Shown here piece after piece: positions 1 through 11,169 of a stretch of 64,000 nt of DNA. The stretch is taken from contig MU385986.1 in NCBI GenBank assembly GCA_022497145.1, forward strand, positions 1-64,000. Direction: 5' to 3'. A program made the translations under genes and the position numbers. The notes under the pieces were generated by a model that was not told the DNA's origin, made no database searches, and was given only the letters and a program-made list of their open reading frames with translations. The stretch's first letter is position 1, and every line of letters begins with the position of its first letter. This stretch comes from Rostrohypoxylon terebratum (taxonomy: Eukaryota > Ascomycota > Sordariomycetes > Xylariales > Hypoxylaceae).

Positions 1-463
1 TGAATCGAGTTTGATTCAATGCCAAGATTTTGATTAGGTCACGTGACCTTCGGGTGATACTTTGTCCGTTTTGTTCTGGGGAGATCGTAACATTTTTATT
101 ATTTAAAAAATAAAAAAAAAGTTAATATTTATACGTTATTTAAAAAAACAAGCTTTTTTTTATTTACGGCTAATCTTAAACCCGCATTACCCCCGCGCTA
201 TCATAGCCACAAATTACTTAATCCGGTAATTTTTCGTAACACTTATCTTATAGAAAAAAAAGAACAGCATAAAACCCCTGAGTAAACTTAAGGCATAAAA
301 GCTCGGGCCGTAATATAACAGGCGTAGCCCGTTTTAACGCAGCGCTTCTAGTCTGAGGTCACCTGAGATAAACCGAGCATCACTTTTTTTAAAAGACCTT
401 TTAGCTCGAGTACTTTCCACCGCAACTTTTATTATTGAATTTTTTTCAGAAACGAAAACGCAA
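1..463. other. AT-rich upstream region of the YAE1-like gene
   Basis: No gene is seen here. Roughly positions 85-180 are very AT-rich, with runs of A and T. The stretch could be a promoter or the edge of a degenerate repeat that continues outside the window. Confidence 0.5.
38..49. promoter_or_regulatory. 12-bp palindrome with E-box core CACGTG
   Basis: The perfect palindrome GGTCACGTGACC lies about 415 bp upstream of the YAE1 start codon. CACGTG is the classical core bound by basic helix-loop-helix factors. The site is seen directly; its use as a promoter element is inferred. Confidence 0.4.
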
Positions 464-1057
464 ATGAATGCTCAACAGTCGTTAGCATTAACGCCACAGT
501 CTTATCCAAATCAATCACTCTACGATTTGGGAATATCCTTAGATACCAAAAGACTTCATATCCAGCACAACACGGAAGGCTATCGAGATGGAATCACCGC
601 AGGAAAATCCGAAAGCATTCAATTAGGGTTTGACGATGGTTTCAACCTCGGTGCCAACCTAGGCATCAAGGCAGGTTTTATACTCGGGCTCTTAGAAGGT
701 GTTGCTACTGCTCTGAAGGAAACTGGTCGCTACGGCTCCACACGTATTGATCAACTTCTTTTAGATGCAGAGAAGGATTTGAATGTAGACTCCATTTTCT
801 CCGAACAGTACTGGTCACCTGATGGAGGTTGGAAATTTTTAGTCCAAGAGTCTACTCATGGCGGCGAAATCTCATCCGAGGATGTCGCAAAGGAACATCC
901 AGTCATCATGAAGTGGGAAGAAAACATCAGCCAAGAGGTCGTGCGGTGGAGGATAGATCTAAACATGCCTATCTTTGGTTGTGACGCGACTCGACTGGAG
1001 AAAGATGGGTCATCAACTGTACCTCGCGATGTTCCCCGAGCAGCTGTTGACTGGTGA
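464..1057 (+). CDS. YAE1: YAE1-like protein (Fe-S adaptor for ABCE1/Rli1)
   Basis: An uninterrupted 197-residue frame. Between residues 39 and 79 glycine recurs every fourth position (39, 43, 47, 55, 59, 63, 67, 71, 75, 79). This is the deca-GX3 signature of the Yae1/Lto1 family. In yeast, Yae1 and Lto1 form a cytosolic adaptor that recruits the late iron-sulfur assembly machinery to the ribosome-recycling ATPase Rli1/ABCE1. The segment after the repeat, with YWSPDGGWKF and a tryptophan-rich region near residues 150-165, resembles the tail of other filamentous-fungal Yae1 proteins. The last 25 or so residues look less typical, and an undetected 3' intron is possible. The first in-frame ATG, after an AT-rich leader, was used as start. 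Confidence 0.85.
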   Translation: MNAQQSLALTPQSYPNQSLYDLGISLDTKRLHIQHNTEGYRDGITAGKSESIQLGFDDGFNLGANLGIKAGFILGLLEGVATALKETGRYGSTRIDQLLLDAEKDLNVDSIFSEQYWSPDGGWKFLVQESTHGGEISSEDVAKEHPVIMKWEENISQEVVRWRIDLNMPIFGCDATRLEKDGSSTVPRDVPRAAVDW

Positions 1058-2031
1058 TCATGCGCTGCTGGCAGCTTCTGTTCTACGTTGGAGTGGTATG
1101 GGATCCGAAAGTTGTTCGATATCTACCTACCGATCAGCCCTTCTCTACACCATCGTTGATTGTAGGCGAATTGACTGCTTTTCGAAATGTCTTTCATGTC
1201 ACGCTTATGTGAGTCTGACCTAAGACCTACTAGGTACCATCTCCCTTGCCAATAGAAGACAGGCAAGACCTAGATATACTCCGGCGTTTACTCTACTCTT
1301 ATCAAATTCCTATTTTGTCCTCGCCACCTTCCTCGTGACGTTGGAACCGAATTCCTCGTTATTTCTCCGGCCAAGAGATGAACGCCTCGGAAAGGGGACT
1401 CCAGAGAACGGACGCACGCTACTTGGTGTCAAAGGCTTCTCAGGTCAAGACACTCAAATTCAGATCGAGTGCATCCCTGAAAATGGGTTCTCTCTAGGTA
1501 TGAAGAATACCAGATATTAGTAAACCAAGACTAAAGGTGATATAGTACGTATGGAATAATCCCAACTGTCGTGTATCATTGATCGGTTTCCCCTAGAAGT
1601 AGGGCGGCCTTTCTAGCGGAACTTACCACACAACATTCGACAAATATCAACAACTACCTTTCTATCCACGGATGTCTTTTTCCTCGTGCCAAGACACATG
1701 AGTCCGTACCATACCATAACAACCTTGGTTTTTGCACCAATCATATTTTCCAAGGTCATCCTGCTCTGAGGGATATTGCTGCCAGGCGGCTGAATGCTGG
1801 CTAAGGTCGAATGCGGTTCTTCGGACCTCGTGTCCGTGTTGTTTAGGTGTTATGATTGCGACTTTTTTTTTTAAAAAAAAAAGAGAGAGAGAGAAAAAGA
1901 AAGGATTCTTATGACAGATATTTCTATATAACCTAGGTTCGTTGCTATCTTCCTCGCCACAACATACCCTCTGCTATCTCACACATTGTAATTTATTCTG
2001 TAGGTATAACATTCTGTGGGATTTTATTGTC
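1058..2031. other. Intergenic region, no supported gene
   Basis: Short open frames occur, but none has recognisable similarity. A perfect T10A10 palindrome lies at 1863-1882, followed by a GA-rich run. Confidence 0.5.
1863..1882. repeat. Perfect T10A10 palindrome
   Basis: Ten T are followed directly by ten A, 150 bp upstream of the sugar-transporter start codon. The same palindrome recurs at 14400-14419 and, as T12A10, at 53265-53286, beside two other transporter genes. Confidence 0.9.
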
Positions 2032-4391
2032 ATGGCGATTGTCCGAGGTAAAGAGCATCACGTCGACCCTCGGCTGGCTACCATAGCACAGACGGATACT
2101 AGGAAATGGTACCAAAAACCGAATCTTAGAGCGTTGTACCTTGTCAGTAAATTATGGAGGCCTCATGATTTTCCCCGGGTCTCTGTCTTTCCTTGTCCCC
2201 TTCATCCTCTCCTCTTCCCCCTCTATCCCTCCTTTCCCCCTCCTTACATACAAATTCGCCAGTTCATGGCCTTACCAGTGGGATATATCCGGGCTCCACG
2301 TCGAAGTGAATCGTTGGTAACTAAATCACGTTGATGATATAGCAACATGTCTGACGCATGTATCTAGATACTGGTTCCCTCTGCATTGGGTGTCGAATGG
2401 ACCTCAGGTTTTGATTCCTCGATGATGAATTCTCTGCAGGCTGTGTCATCTTGGGTAGATGACTTCGACAATCCTACCGAGGGAAAGCTTGGTCTATTGA
2501 ATGCTATGTACTCTCTTGGAGCTCTGATGGCAATTCCCTTCGTCCCCACCATATCCCAGTGTCTTGGCCGCCGTTGGTCTATAATGATAGGATCGTTGAT
2601 TCTATGCATAGGCGCTGGGCTTCAGGCAGGATCTCGAAATACTGATATGTTTCTCGCCTCTCGTTGGATCCTGGGATTCGGTATACCCTTCGCTATCGTG
2701 AATGCTTCTTCGCTCGTCGGAGAGTTATCCTACGAAAAAGAGAGGCCTACCATGACCTCTCTGTTTAGCGCCTCCTGGCATGTTGGCGCCATCGTCGCAG
2801 CTGGTGTCACATACGGGACATTTCAAATGGAAAACACTTGGGCTTGGCGGCTGCCGTCTCTCTTGCAACTGGTTCCTAGCTTGTGTCAGATATGTTTTAC
2901 GCCATTTTGTCCTGGTATGATGTGGATGACACCTCTAACCCGCTAGTATTATGTCTATCTAATTAACATTCTAGAGAGCCCTCGGTTTTTGATCTCAACT
3001 GATCGTGCCGATGAGGCGTATGCTATTCTGCAGAAGTACCACGGCGAGGGGGATAACGGTAGGGAGTTTGTACGTCTCGAGTTTGCGCAGATCCAGAGTA
3101 CTATTGCACAAGAGAAAGAGACGGCTAGGGCATTCGTGTGGGCTGACATATATCGGTGCGTCGATAGACTAATCTTACGTACCACTCAATGCATATTTTG
3201 CCTTTTCTTCGACTCTGGGTAAGCTGCTGATGCATGTCACAGTGATCCCCCGATGAGGCGTCGATTTCTCCTTGCCGGGATCGTCGGTTTCTTTACGCAG
3301 TGGAGTGGGAACGGTCTGATTAGTTTCTACAGGTGTGTGTTCTCCCCATGCTCGAGAGTACATTTGGGTTGCTTTCCTCAGGAGCTACCTTCTCCCATTT
3401 CTTCTTCTTAGAGTTCCGGTTTGTTTTCGTGGTGCAGCGTACTAATAGCCACGCAGTAGGTCAAAAAGACTTTTCTATTGCGACCCAGTCCCCTATTGTA
3501 TAACACATTTTCACGCTGTTCACTTCCATTCCGTAGTCTGGATGCAAGTTTAACTTGATCTAGACCCAAGGGGAAGCTAGCTGTGATGTGCTGATAGATA
3601 CTAGTGAAGAAGATATTGAATCTCGTCGGCATCACGGAGAACAGAACTGTGCAAAAGGTCATATTGGCAAATACATGCTGGGGGTTGATCAATGCCGTCC
3701 CAATTGCCGTAATAGCACCGCGCTTTCGCCGCCGCAGCATGTTCTTGACGTGTACCATTGGCACCGCAGTCGTTTATACCGTATGGACCATAGCTTCGGC
3801 GCGATTCGCCATCGAAAATACGACGACAGCTGCAATTCCAGTACTGGTTTTTATCTTTGTCTACTCTCCGGTAGGTTAGAAATAGTTCCCAGATGATCTC
3901 TGACCTTGCAACTCTGATCTACGTATAGTTTTACAACATCGGGTGGAATTCATTGGTCTACACGTACAGTAAGTTGTACATGGAGCTTGATATGTCGTCA
4001 TTAGGGAGAGCGCGTTCTTACCAAGGGTGTTGCAGTGGTGGAGATATTTCCATATCAACAGCGGGCTAAAGGTATCGCGGTTCAGCAACTAACTGTTCGC
4101 TTCGCGGTCTTCTTCAACACATACGTAAACCCCATAGCGATGGACCGCATTGGATGGAAATACTACTTGGTTTATTGCGTGTGGATCGTGATAGAGGTCG
4201 GGATAGTATACCTGATGTTCCCAGAGACGTATAATAGGACGCTGGAAGAGCTATCTTTCATGTTCGAGGGTAAGGAGATCCAAGAAAAGGTCCAACGGAA
4301 TATCAACAAGCAGCTAGAGCTGGAGCTTGAACACATAAAGCCAACCGCGACTGCCAAGGCCAAAACAGAAACCAACGAGATCGAGATATGA
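2032..4391 (+). CDS. MFS sugar porter (lactose permease/hexose transporter type)
   Basis: A seven-exon gene giving about 530 residues, the usual length for fungal sugar porters. Exons are 2032-2142, 2368-2914, 2975-3155, 3243-3334, 3605-3870, 3929-3968 and 4036-4391, and the phases agree at every junction. Family motifs are in order: GFDSSMMN after helix 1, GRRW between helices 2 and 3, the PESPRFLIS-type motif across the exon 2/3 junction, the YHGEGD loop motif, and PETYNRTLEE after helix 12. It should import a sugar with protons across the plasma membrane. Intron 4 (270 nt) is much longer than introns 2, 3, 5 and 6 (about 60-90 nt), and its exact ends are the least certain. The substrate cannot be read from sequence; lactose, cellodextrin or hexose are all possible. 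Confidence 0.87.
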
Positions 4392-5143
4392 GAGGAACTT
4401 GGTTGGGGCGGAAATAACGCCTTAGACGAGAAAGGGTAGAGCGCTATAGCTACACTCCTATAGCTATAAAGAGATAAGATGGATCCATTATATGAATTGC
4501 TACCTAGCGGCCCAGGAAAAAGTATTGAATTTAGCAACTGCCATATTTGGATTTGGATTGGCTCAATATCGTGGATTGCGGTGACGGTGATGGGATAAAA
4601 AAAAAGATCCCACTCTTGCCAAGATTTTTATCACAAAACCTCCAGCTGAGCGGCTTGGCCATTATATGACTAAAGTCTTAGCAGATTACACTGCTACAGG
4701 AATGGCAAGGAACAACAGGGGGAGGATAGGTTATCTAGAACATCCATGGATTCATACATAGATTCATGGATCCTAGCTTAGCCAAGATCGAGTGATAAGA
4801 TCTATAAGGGTATAGCTAATCATCCTATGGGCATTGTATTATCCTATCTGATTTGCTGTAAACTGTTACCAGCCAATGCCAGCACGATCTGACATCTAGA
4901 CGCTCCCGGACTAGTCAGGATCCTATTTTTTTTTTCCCCCTTTTCTCTCTCTCTCTTGCGTATTGATCATCGATGTTTAGTATATATATGTATATTATCG
5001 TTAAACCTCTCCATCTGTCACGTTTTCCAATGTTGCCCTGATACTATTCTGTAGGCTAGGTTCTACCACTAGAGTGCAGCTAGTCGAATAAAACACATAC
5101 CTCTGGCCCCTAGTTATATTATAATTGAGTCTTACTCCTTCAA
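4392..5143. other. Intergenic region, no supported gene
   Basis: No coding signal. There is a CT-rich run near 4925-4955, a TA-rich stretch near 4980-5000, and an imperfect palindrome of ATTCATGGATC type near 4740-4775. Confidence 0.5.
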
Positions 5144-7492
5144 ATGGCCTGGGTCCATCGCATCAACTCAAGGATTGCGAGCAGCCCCGTTGGAAGATGG
5201 TTCCAGCTCGAAGGCTCTGGTCACGTAGGTGCCTCGTACTTCTCACCTGCGACGTCGTAATGCGTGAGCTGAGCACTGATATTTCACTGAGGAAATAGCC
5301 TAGGGAACGAAAGGGCTCATACTTCTTCACTGAGCTACGCGCCGGAGTCGCCGCTTTCTTTGCTATGGCTTATATCATCGCTGTCAACTCCAGCATCGTA
5401 GCTGATACAGGCGGTATGTATCTATCGTCGGCGCTGGCCCCTTCTCCCCCACCTAATCTTGAGGTTCGTAGAACTGAGAACTACGAAACAGGAACCTGTG
5501 TCTGCCATGGCGGAGTAGACGACCCCATTTGCGATGCGAACGAGGATTACTTACTCTGTGCCGCCGAAGTCAAACGTGATCTCGTTACAGCCACAGCCGC
5601 TATCGCTGCACTTTCATCTTTCTGTATGGGCTTATTCGCGAATCTGTGAGTGCTTTCGTCTGTTCCGTCACATTGGGCGTGGGGAGCTGATAGAGGACCC
5701 CCCCCCTGGGTAGTCCGGTCTCTTTGGCTCCCGGCATGGGCTTGAACGCATATTTTGCCTATACCGTGGTTGGATACCATGGCACAGGCACAGTGCCGTA
5801 CAGCGTAGCGTTGACGGCCATCTTTGTCGAGGGATGGGTATTCTTCGCCCTTGCTCTCTTTGGCCTTCGGCAGTGGCTCGCGAGGGCTATCCCGCGATCC
5901 ATCAAGCTCGCCACGAGCGTGGGAATCGGTCTTTTCCTAACATTGATCGGCTTTACCTACAGCGAAGGTATCGGTCTCCTGACAGGTGCACAATCTACCC
6001 CGTTGGAATTAGCGGGCTGTACAGCGGCATCATTGGATCCGGTCACTGGACTTTGTCCTGATGGCTCGAAGATGCGTAGCCCGACTTTAGTATGTCGAAT
6101 CTTGAATTTCCCACCCCCTTTGATGATATACCTATATACCTAGGGAGAAGGAGACTATGTCTGACTTAGCATCAACTTGTCCTGCTAGCATCCTTAAAAT
6201 TCCTCACCCACGCGTGTGTAAGTGTGTGTGCGCGTGGAAGAGAGAGAGCTAACCCTTGTTTTTATAGTGGATCGGTATTTTCTGTGGCGGCGTATTGACC
6301 GTATTGTTGATGATGTATCGAGTGAAGGGCGCAATAATAGTTGGAATACTTCTCGTCAGCATAATCTCCTGGCCTCGAGGAACTTCCGTGACATATTTTC
6401 CTTACACAGCCGTTGGAGACGACGAATTCAACTTCTTCAAGCAGGTAGTCGACTTCCATAAAATCACCAAAACTCTTACCGTTCAGCGATGGGATATCTC
6501 TGAATACGGAGGTCAGTTCGGCTTGGCCTTTATTACGTTCCTCTATGTTGACATCCTTGATTGCACGGGAACTTTGGTGAGCATAATTTCAAGCCTATCC
6601 CTTATTCTCCTTATGATCCCGCGACAGGCGCATTCCTACCTATCTGGCTTCATGTCAGCTATGCGAATCGTTGTCGGTCTCTGTGGGAAGATAATGAACG
6701 CCTTCGTGATACTGACTTTCTTTTAGTATTCAATGGCACGATTTGCTCGTGTTATCGACCCTGTCACCGAGGATTTTGAGGGCTCGACTATCGCGTATAT
6801 GGTCGACGCCATCAGCATCTCGATCGGGTCGCTTCTAGGGAGCCCTCCCGTCACGGCCTTCATCGAGAGTGGTGCAGGTATCTCCGAGGGAGGGAGAACT
6901 GGGCTGACGTCGATAACAACGGGCACGTGCTTTTTCGTCTCCATCTTCTTTGCTCCAATCTTTGCCTCGATTCCTCCGTGGGCCACAGGCTGTGTTTTGG
7001 TGCTAGTTGGTTCGATGATGATGCAGGCAGTGACTGAGATTAACTGGAGGTATATCGGCGATGCTGTACCTGCTGTGAGTGACATCCCGCGCGACCCATC
7101 TTTGCTCTTAGAATCGGACGCTGTTAAAATTTCTCGATCAACGACGAAGCTACCCAACTATGAGCATTCGCTAACACTGGATGGTACAGTTCGTAACTAT
7201 CTGTGCCATGCCTTTCACATATAGCATTGCTGACGGACTTATTGGTGGTATTTGCTTATATATTACGCTGAATACAACGGTGTGGTTGGTTGAGAAAGCG
7301 TCAGGGGGGCGGTTTATTCCGCCTAACAAGGCCGAAAAGGACCACTGGACCTGGCGAGTCCCTGGTGGTATATTACCACCTTGGTTGGTACGACTCTCCA
7401 AGGGTAAGAAGGAGTTCTGGCGGGCGGATTCTCCTGTTACTGAGACGGCTTCGGATGTGCCAGAAGAAGAGATCGCGAAGACGAATTTGTAA
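5144..7492 (+). CDS. azgA: AzgA-type adenine/guanine/hypoxanthine permease
   Basis: A seven-exon gene encoding about 561 residues (A. nidulans AzgA is of similar size). Exons are 5144-5224, 5299-5413, 5492-5645, 5714-6089, 6268-6576, 6727-7074 and 7190-7492. The N-terminus carries the family block GRWFQLEGSGH, then KGSYFFTELRAG. Next come APGMGLNAYFAYTVVGYHG, GQFGLAFITFLYVDILDCTG and SPPVTAFIESGAGISEGGRT, typical of the AzgA branch of the nucleobase-ascorbate/uracil-xanthine permease superfamily. It is a polytopic plasma-membrane H+ symporter for purines. Intron 2 is exactly 78 nt with no in-frame stop, so a naive translation retains 26 extra residues; the family pattern (DTGG joined to TCVC) shows it is spliced out. 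A small hairpin follows the stop codon. Confidence 0.95.
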
Positions 7493-7510
7493 GGCATTAC
7501 TGGGGGTAAA

Positions 7511-7538
7511 CCCGAAGCCGAAGCCGAAGCCCTTCGGG
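7511..7538 (+). repeat. Short hairpin after azgA stop codon
   Basis: CCCGAAG at 7511-7517 pairs with CTTCGGG at 7532-7538, and the loop repeats the unit CCGAAG. It lies about 20 nt after the azgA stop and is therefore probably in the 3' UTR. Confidence 0.45.
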
Positions 7539-8127
7539 ATTACGATAAGCCTCATTGAAGGCTACTTCTGGGCTAGCCGGAGTAGGTTTCCTGTTCCAAG
7601 GCTGGGAAATGCTCTTTCAGGTTTTCTAAAGAACATTTTGGATATATGTTGATTACACACAAACATTTGTATATTATAGTTATATGTGTTCATATGTGTT
7701 CATATGCATACAGCACTCCTTTGACTTGGCCAGGCAGAAAAAGGATGCAAGACAAATCCCCGATTAGGTGTGAACCACTATGTAGAGAATATCTCCCCCC
7801 CCTGGAAAATAACGAATTCTGTGTCTATCGAGAGAGAATCGAAGGCGCTAGCTAAACCCGGAACGGGTCTCTATCACGGTTGCTCCGTAGTTACGACATA
7901 TGCAGATCGCATTGATACAGCTATACTTAACGTAAGAACTTGTGTGCCCATTGGATTATCGGTATTCATTGGGGCAATAAACAAGAAAAACAGTAAAACA
8001 GACCCTGTGATCTAGCCCGTTGTGATCCAGCCCGTTGTGATCCACATCCAAATGCCTAACGCCGTCATGAGGATACAAACGATTAACAAGCCTACCCACC
8101 GTAAATGAATGCTGCCTTTTGAATAGG
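7539..8127. other. Convergent intergenic region azgA/ATG3
   Basis: No gene is seen. It holds the 3' ends of two convergent genes and the 15-bp tandem repeat at 8006-8044. Confidence 0.5.
8006..8044. repeat. 15-bp tandem repeat, 2.6 copies
   Basis: The unit TGTGATCCAGCCCGT occurs as two full copies (one C/T difference) and a 9-bp partial copy. It lies 84 bp downstream of the ATG3 stop codon. Confidence 0.85.
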
Positions 8128-9290
8128 CTACACGCCCATTGTGAAATCATGCTCTATGCCAGGGGTTACGCTAGCCATAAACTAGATAAGAGTCAGCATG
8201 ACTAGACAACATGGGTAGGGAACGGCTTGCGCACCTTGAGGAATACAACAAGGTATTGGTCTACTCGGATGGCCACCTCTTGGTCTTCGGCCTCGACCTC
8301 CTCCCAGCCGTCATTGCTTGACTCTGGGGCCGCTTCGACACCGTTGATGTCTAGTTTGTTAATCTCGTCTACGAGACCTTCCATGCCGGGGTCGTTGCCC
8401 ACTATCTTCCCCGACTTCATCTTGTCACGCCTAATCTTAAGGGCAGCGTCCGCGCGATCCAACAGAGTCTTCATGACAGAAGCATGTTTGCACGGATGTA
8501 CGCTAGCCATCTTGACGTTGTTGTCGAAGAAAGGAAAGTCTTCCAGTGTGACCGTCTTGTCCTTGTAGTCACCGACGATGTCCTCCATCATAAGCTGGGG
8601 AGCGAGGGGCTGCCCTTCGGAGTAGCCGGAGAGGTAGAGGCGGGGTGTGCGGTAGTAGGGAGAGTACATGATGTAAAGTGTGTATGTGCGGCGGGCTCTG
8701 AGACATCCTGAATTAGTATTTGGATCCTGAGCTGAAGACGCCAGGAATGAGGTTGGATGGAGCACTTACCCCGTCTTCTTATGCGTATCGATATCTCGAA
8801 TGATTGCTTCGTCGTCGTCGTCGTCGTCTTCCATGTCTGGAATCTCGTCGTCGTCATCCAGGCTGTCTCCAACATTCCCTGCATCGTCGACGGTTCGAAC
8901 GTCCTTTGCCTTGAGTGGTTGTGAGCTGCTCAGGCCACCGGTACGCAACCACCCATCATCGTCTGCGCGCCCTTTAGAGTTAAAATCGTCGCCGTCGCCC
9001 ACGACAGCTTCCTCGTGACCGGCATCACCAGCAAAATCCTCATCGAGACGGCGATTGCAAGGGACGTTTCGGGTCACTAGAAACTGCTTTCCGGGAGGTA
9101 GGTGGCTAGCACGCTTCGACTCGGGTTCCGCATCTGCCCAAGACCATGTTGGGAACTTGAAGACGAGGTAGTCGCCGGCCGCTATAAACTCTTCAGGTGT
9201 GATCTGGCCCGTTTTTCGAAAGGTGGACGTATGGCTGACGGGCGTATACTTATCCCTGATCGTGTTGACCGTCGAGTAGATAATATTCAT
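8128..9290 (-). CDS. ATG3: Autophagy E2-like enzyme Atg3
   Basis: Three exons on the minus strand (9290-8770, 8697-8235, 8181-8128) give 345 residues, normal for fungal Atg3. Atg3 is the E2-like enzyme that passes Atg8 from Atg7 to phosphatidylethanolamine during autophagosome formation. The start MNIIYSTVNTIRDKYTPVSH is the membrane-sensing N-terminal helix. TGQITPEEFIAAGDYLVFKF follows, then a long acidic flexible region at roughly residues 130-170. RRTYTLYIMYSPYYRTPRLY begins the E2 fold, and the HPCKHASVM motif places the catalytic cysteine near residue 243. The last exon encodes only SVTPGIEHDFTMGV, the conserved C-terminus, which confirms the final splice site. The gene is convergent with azgA. 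Confidence 0.97.
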
Positions 9291-10235
9291 CTTCGCCGAA
9301 GGCTTGCTATTGATAGTACGACGATGTTGGCGTCTCTCTGGGCTGATGGTAAATTGACTAGAGGCGAAATAGGTGTTCCTGGTTTTTGTGACTAAGTGAT
9401 AAAAAGTAAAACAAGTTGAAGTACGGAACGTTTAAAAAGATTCGTAGAAGAATGGAAGATTGCTTGTAAGATAATAGAAGAGCGGCAGACACTGGAAGTG
9501 CTGCGTAGGTGTATGTCTGTACGTCTTAGAGTATAATGTTTGATGTCAGATATTTCATGTTCAGGAAATACTGAATATCTAATAATTAGAAGCAGATAGA
9601 AGATGGAAGATGGAAGATGGAAGATAAAGATGGATGAACGCGTACCTGACGAATAGGTAGAAGTAGGTATCCAAGAATCGCGGCTTCCGTCACATGGGCT
9701 TTAGGCGCGAGGCACAGGGACAAGGTCCATTGACAATGAAATGACAGCTGAGGGGAGGGGCAGCACCTCTTTATCTTATCGGAGATGTTAACCATAGGAC
9801 CATAGGTACCTACTAGTATACTAGCTGGAGGTACCGGCCGGGGGCTTATCAGTACATAGTACTGCTCTGCTTAGATAAGACATAATCAATAACTGCATGC
9901 ATGCATACATGCATAGACCCTCTTTTTAATTAACCGGTTTGCTTTAGGGCTACCGCCTCGGTTCCTTTTCGGATAACTAATTTCCTGTCCTGGCTCCCCA
10001 CGAAATTTGTTGAAGCGAAAATTTCACAAGCCGCAACAGACCATTACCTACTTACTACTACTATTCTACCGTAGTCCCAACGCACACAATTTGCGAAACT
10101 TTTCCTCTCTAAGACTACTTTGAAGGTATGTAATTTTGCGCCCCCTAATACAATCTATATCAATTGAGATTTATCACCAAATCGCTCAAATTCTTGTTGC
10201 TGACATCCGCCCTCGTAGTTTCGCTCACTGCCAAG
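9291..10235. other. Divergent ATG3/RPL37 upstream region
   Basis: No coding signal. Contents are a GGAAGAT tandem repeat, TAGGTA-type motifs near 9805-9830 and a GCATGCATGCATACATGCAT run near 9893-9912. The RPL37 leader begins somewhere after about 10000. Confidence 0.5.
9598..9630. repeat. GGAAGAT heptamer tandem repeat
   Basis: About four slightly imperfect copies of a 7-bp unit in the DNA between ATG3 and RPL37. Confidence 0.7.
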
Positions 10236-10829
10236 ATGAGTGCGTATCCCATCGAAACGTCAATGATCCGATTGCCAAATTCCGACTGACCTCAAATTAT
10301 AGCCAAGGGAACTTCCAGCTTCGGAAAGCGTCACAACAAGACGCACACTCTGTGCCGGCGATGCGGTTAGTAAAGCACCCTCCGATCCTCGAGAACAACG
10401 CGCGCGCGCCGCATTTCAGCGCATAACCGATTCGGATACGACCGCGCATCACCTTTTTTTTATCTCTTTCTTCTTGTAGGGGGGAAAAACTATAGTAATA
10501 TCAATTGACGATTATGATTTTAGGACGCCGATCCCTTCACATCCAGAAGCACACCTGCTCCTCGTGCGGATACCCGGCCGCTAAGACCCGAAAGTGTATG
10601 TAACACCCCCAGGATTATAAGAAATATTCTGTCGGAGGATGGAAATGACACTACTCCAGAAATGCACGGTGCTGACGTGATAATGATAGACAACTGGAGC
10701 GAGAAGGCCAAGCGCCGAAAGACCGTCGGTACCGGCCGCATGCGATATTTGAAGGACGTTTCTCGCAGATTCAAGAATGGTTTCAGAACCGGCGTACCCA
10801 AGGACGCACGAGGTCCGGCTCTGAAATAA
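10236..10829 (+). CDS. RPL37: 60S ribosomal protein L37 (eL37)
   Basis: Four exons (10236-10239, 10303-10365, 10524-10595, 10690-10829) encode 92 residues, the normal eL37 length. The product reads TKGTSSFGKRHNKTHTLCRR, then a zinc-ribbon made of LCRRCG and CSSCGYPAAKTRKYNWSEKA, and ends in FRTGVPKDARGPALK. eL37 is a core zinc-binding protein of the cytosolic large subunit that contacts 5.8S rRNA. The first exon is only four nucleotides, the ATG plus one base, so the first intron interrupts codon 2. The other introns are 158 and 94 nt. No single open frame reveals this gene because its exons are short. Confidence 0.96.
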
Positions 10830-11169
10830 GATGCTGGGTTCAATGGGGGAGTGGTGGGTGACGATAGTGGCATGGCAGGGAATGGTGTTTCTGACTTCAG
10901 GACTGGCTCAACATGGACTCGTAAATCTCTGAGTTCGGCGGGAATGTCATACTAACATTTCCGAACCAAAATGGCATTATGAATTGACAAACCCGACGGT
11001 CCCCCCTTGATTAACATGCATGTGGCAAACATGTTTATATGATATCCACTTGTAGCTTGAGGTCTCGATGCTCCTTGGTCTAGCTGAAGCATTGGAGACT
11101 GATGCCCTATGTTGTTTACTTGCACTACAAAAGACGCCCAGTTTTACTAACCTGAGGCCAGCGCAATTT
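10830..11169. other. Convergent intergenic region RPL37/ELP6
   Basis: Nothing recognisable. It should hold the 3' UTRs of the two flanking genes. Confidence 0.5.

Noticed and set aside
1335..1914. Short frames upstream of the sugar porter as possible extra exons
   Set aside because: The N-terminal exon at 2032 already gives a complete sugar-porter start (KWYQKPNLRALYL); the upstream frames do not join in phase.
3330..3610. Truncation of the sugar porter at exon 4
   Set aside because: Joining 3334 to 3605 restores the frame and the ILNLVGIT helix; only the intron is unusually long.
4740..4780. Imperfect palindrome around ATTCATGGATC
   Set aside because: Arms are short and interrupted; this is within what AT-rich intergenic DNA gives by chance.
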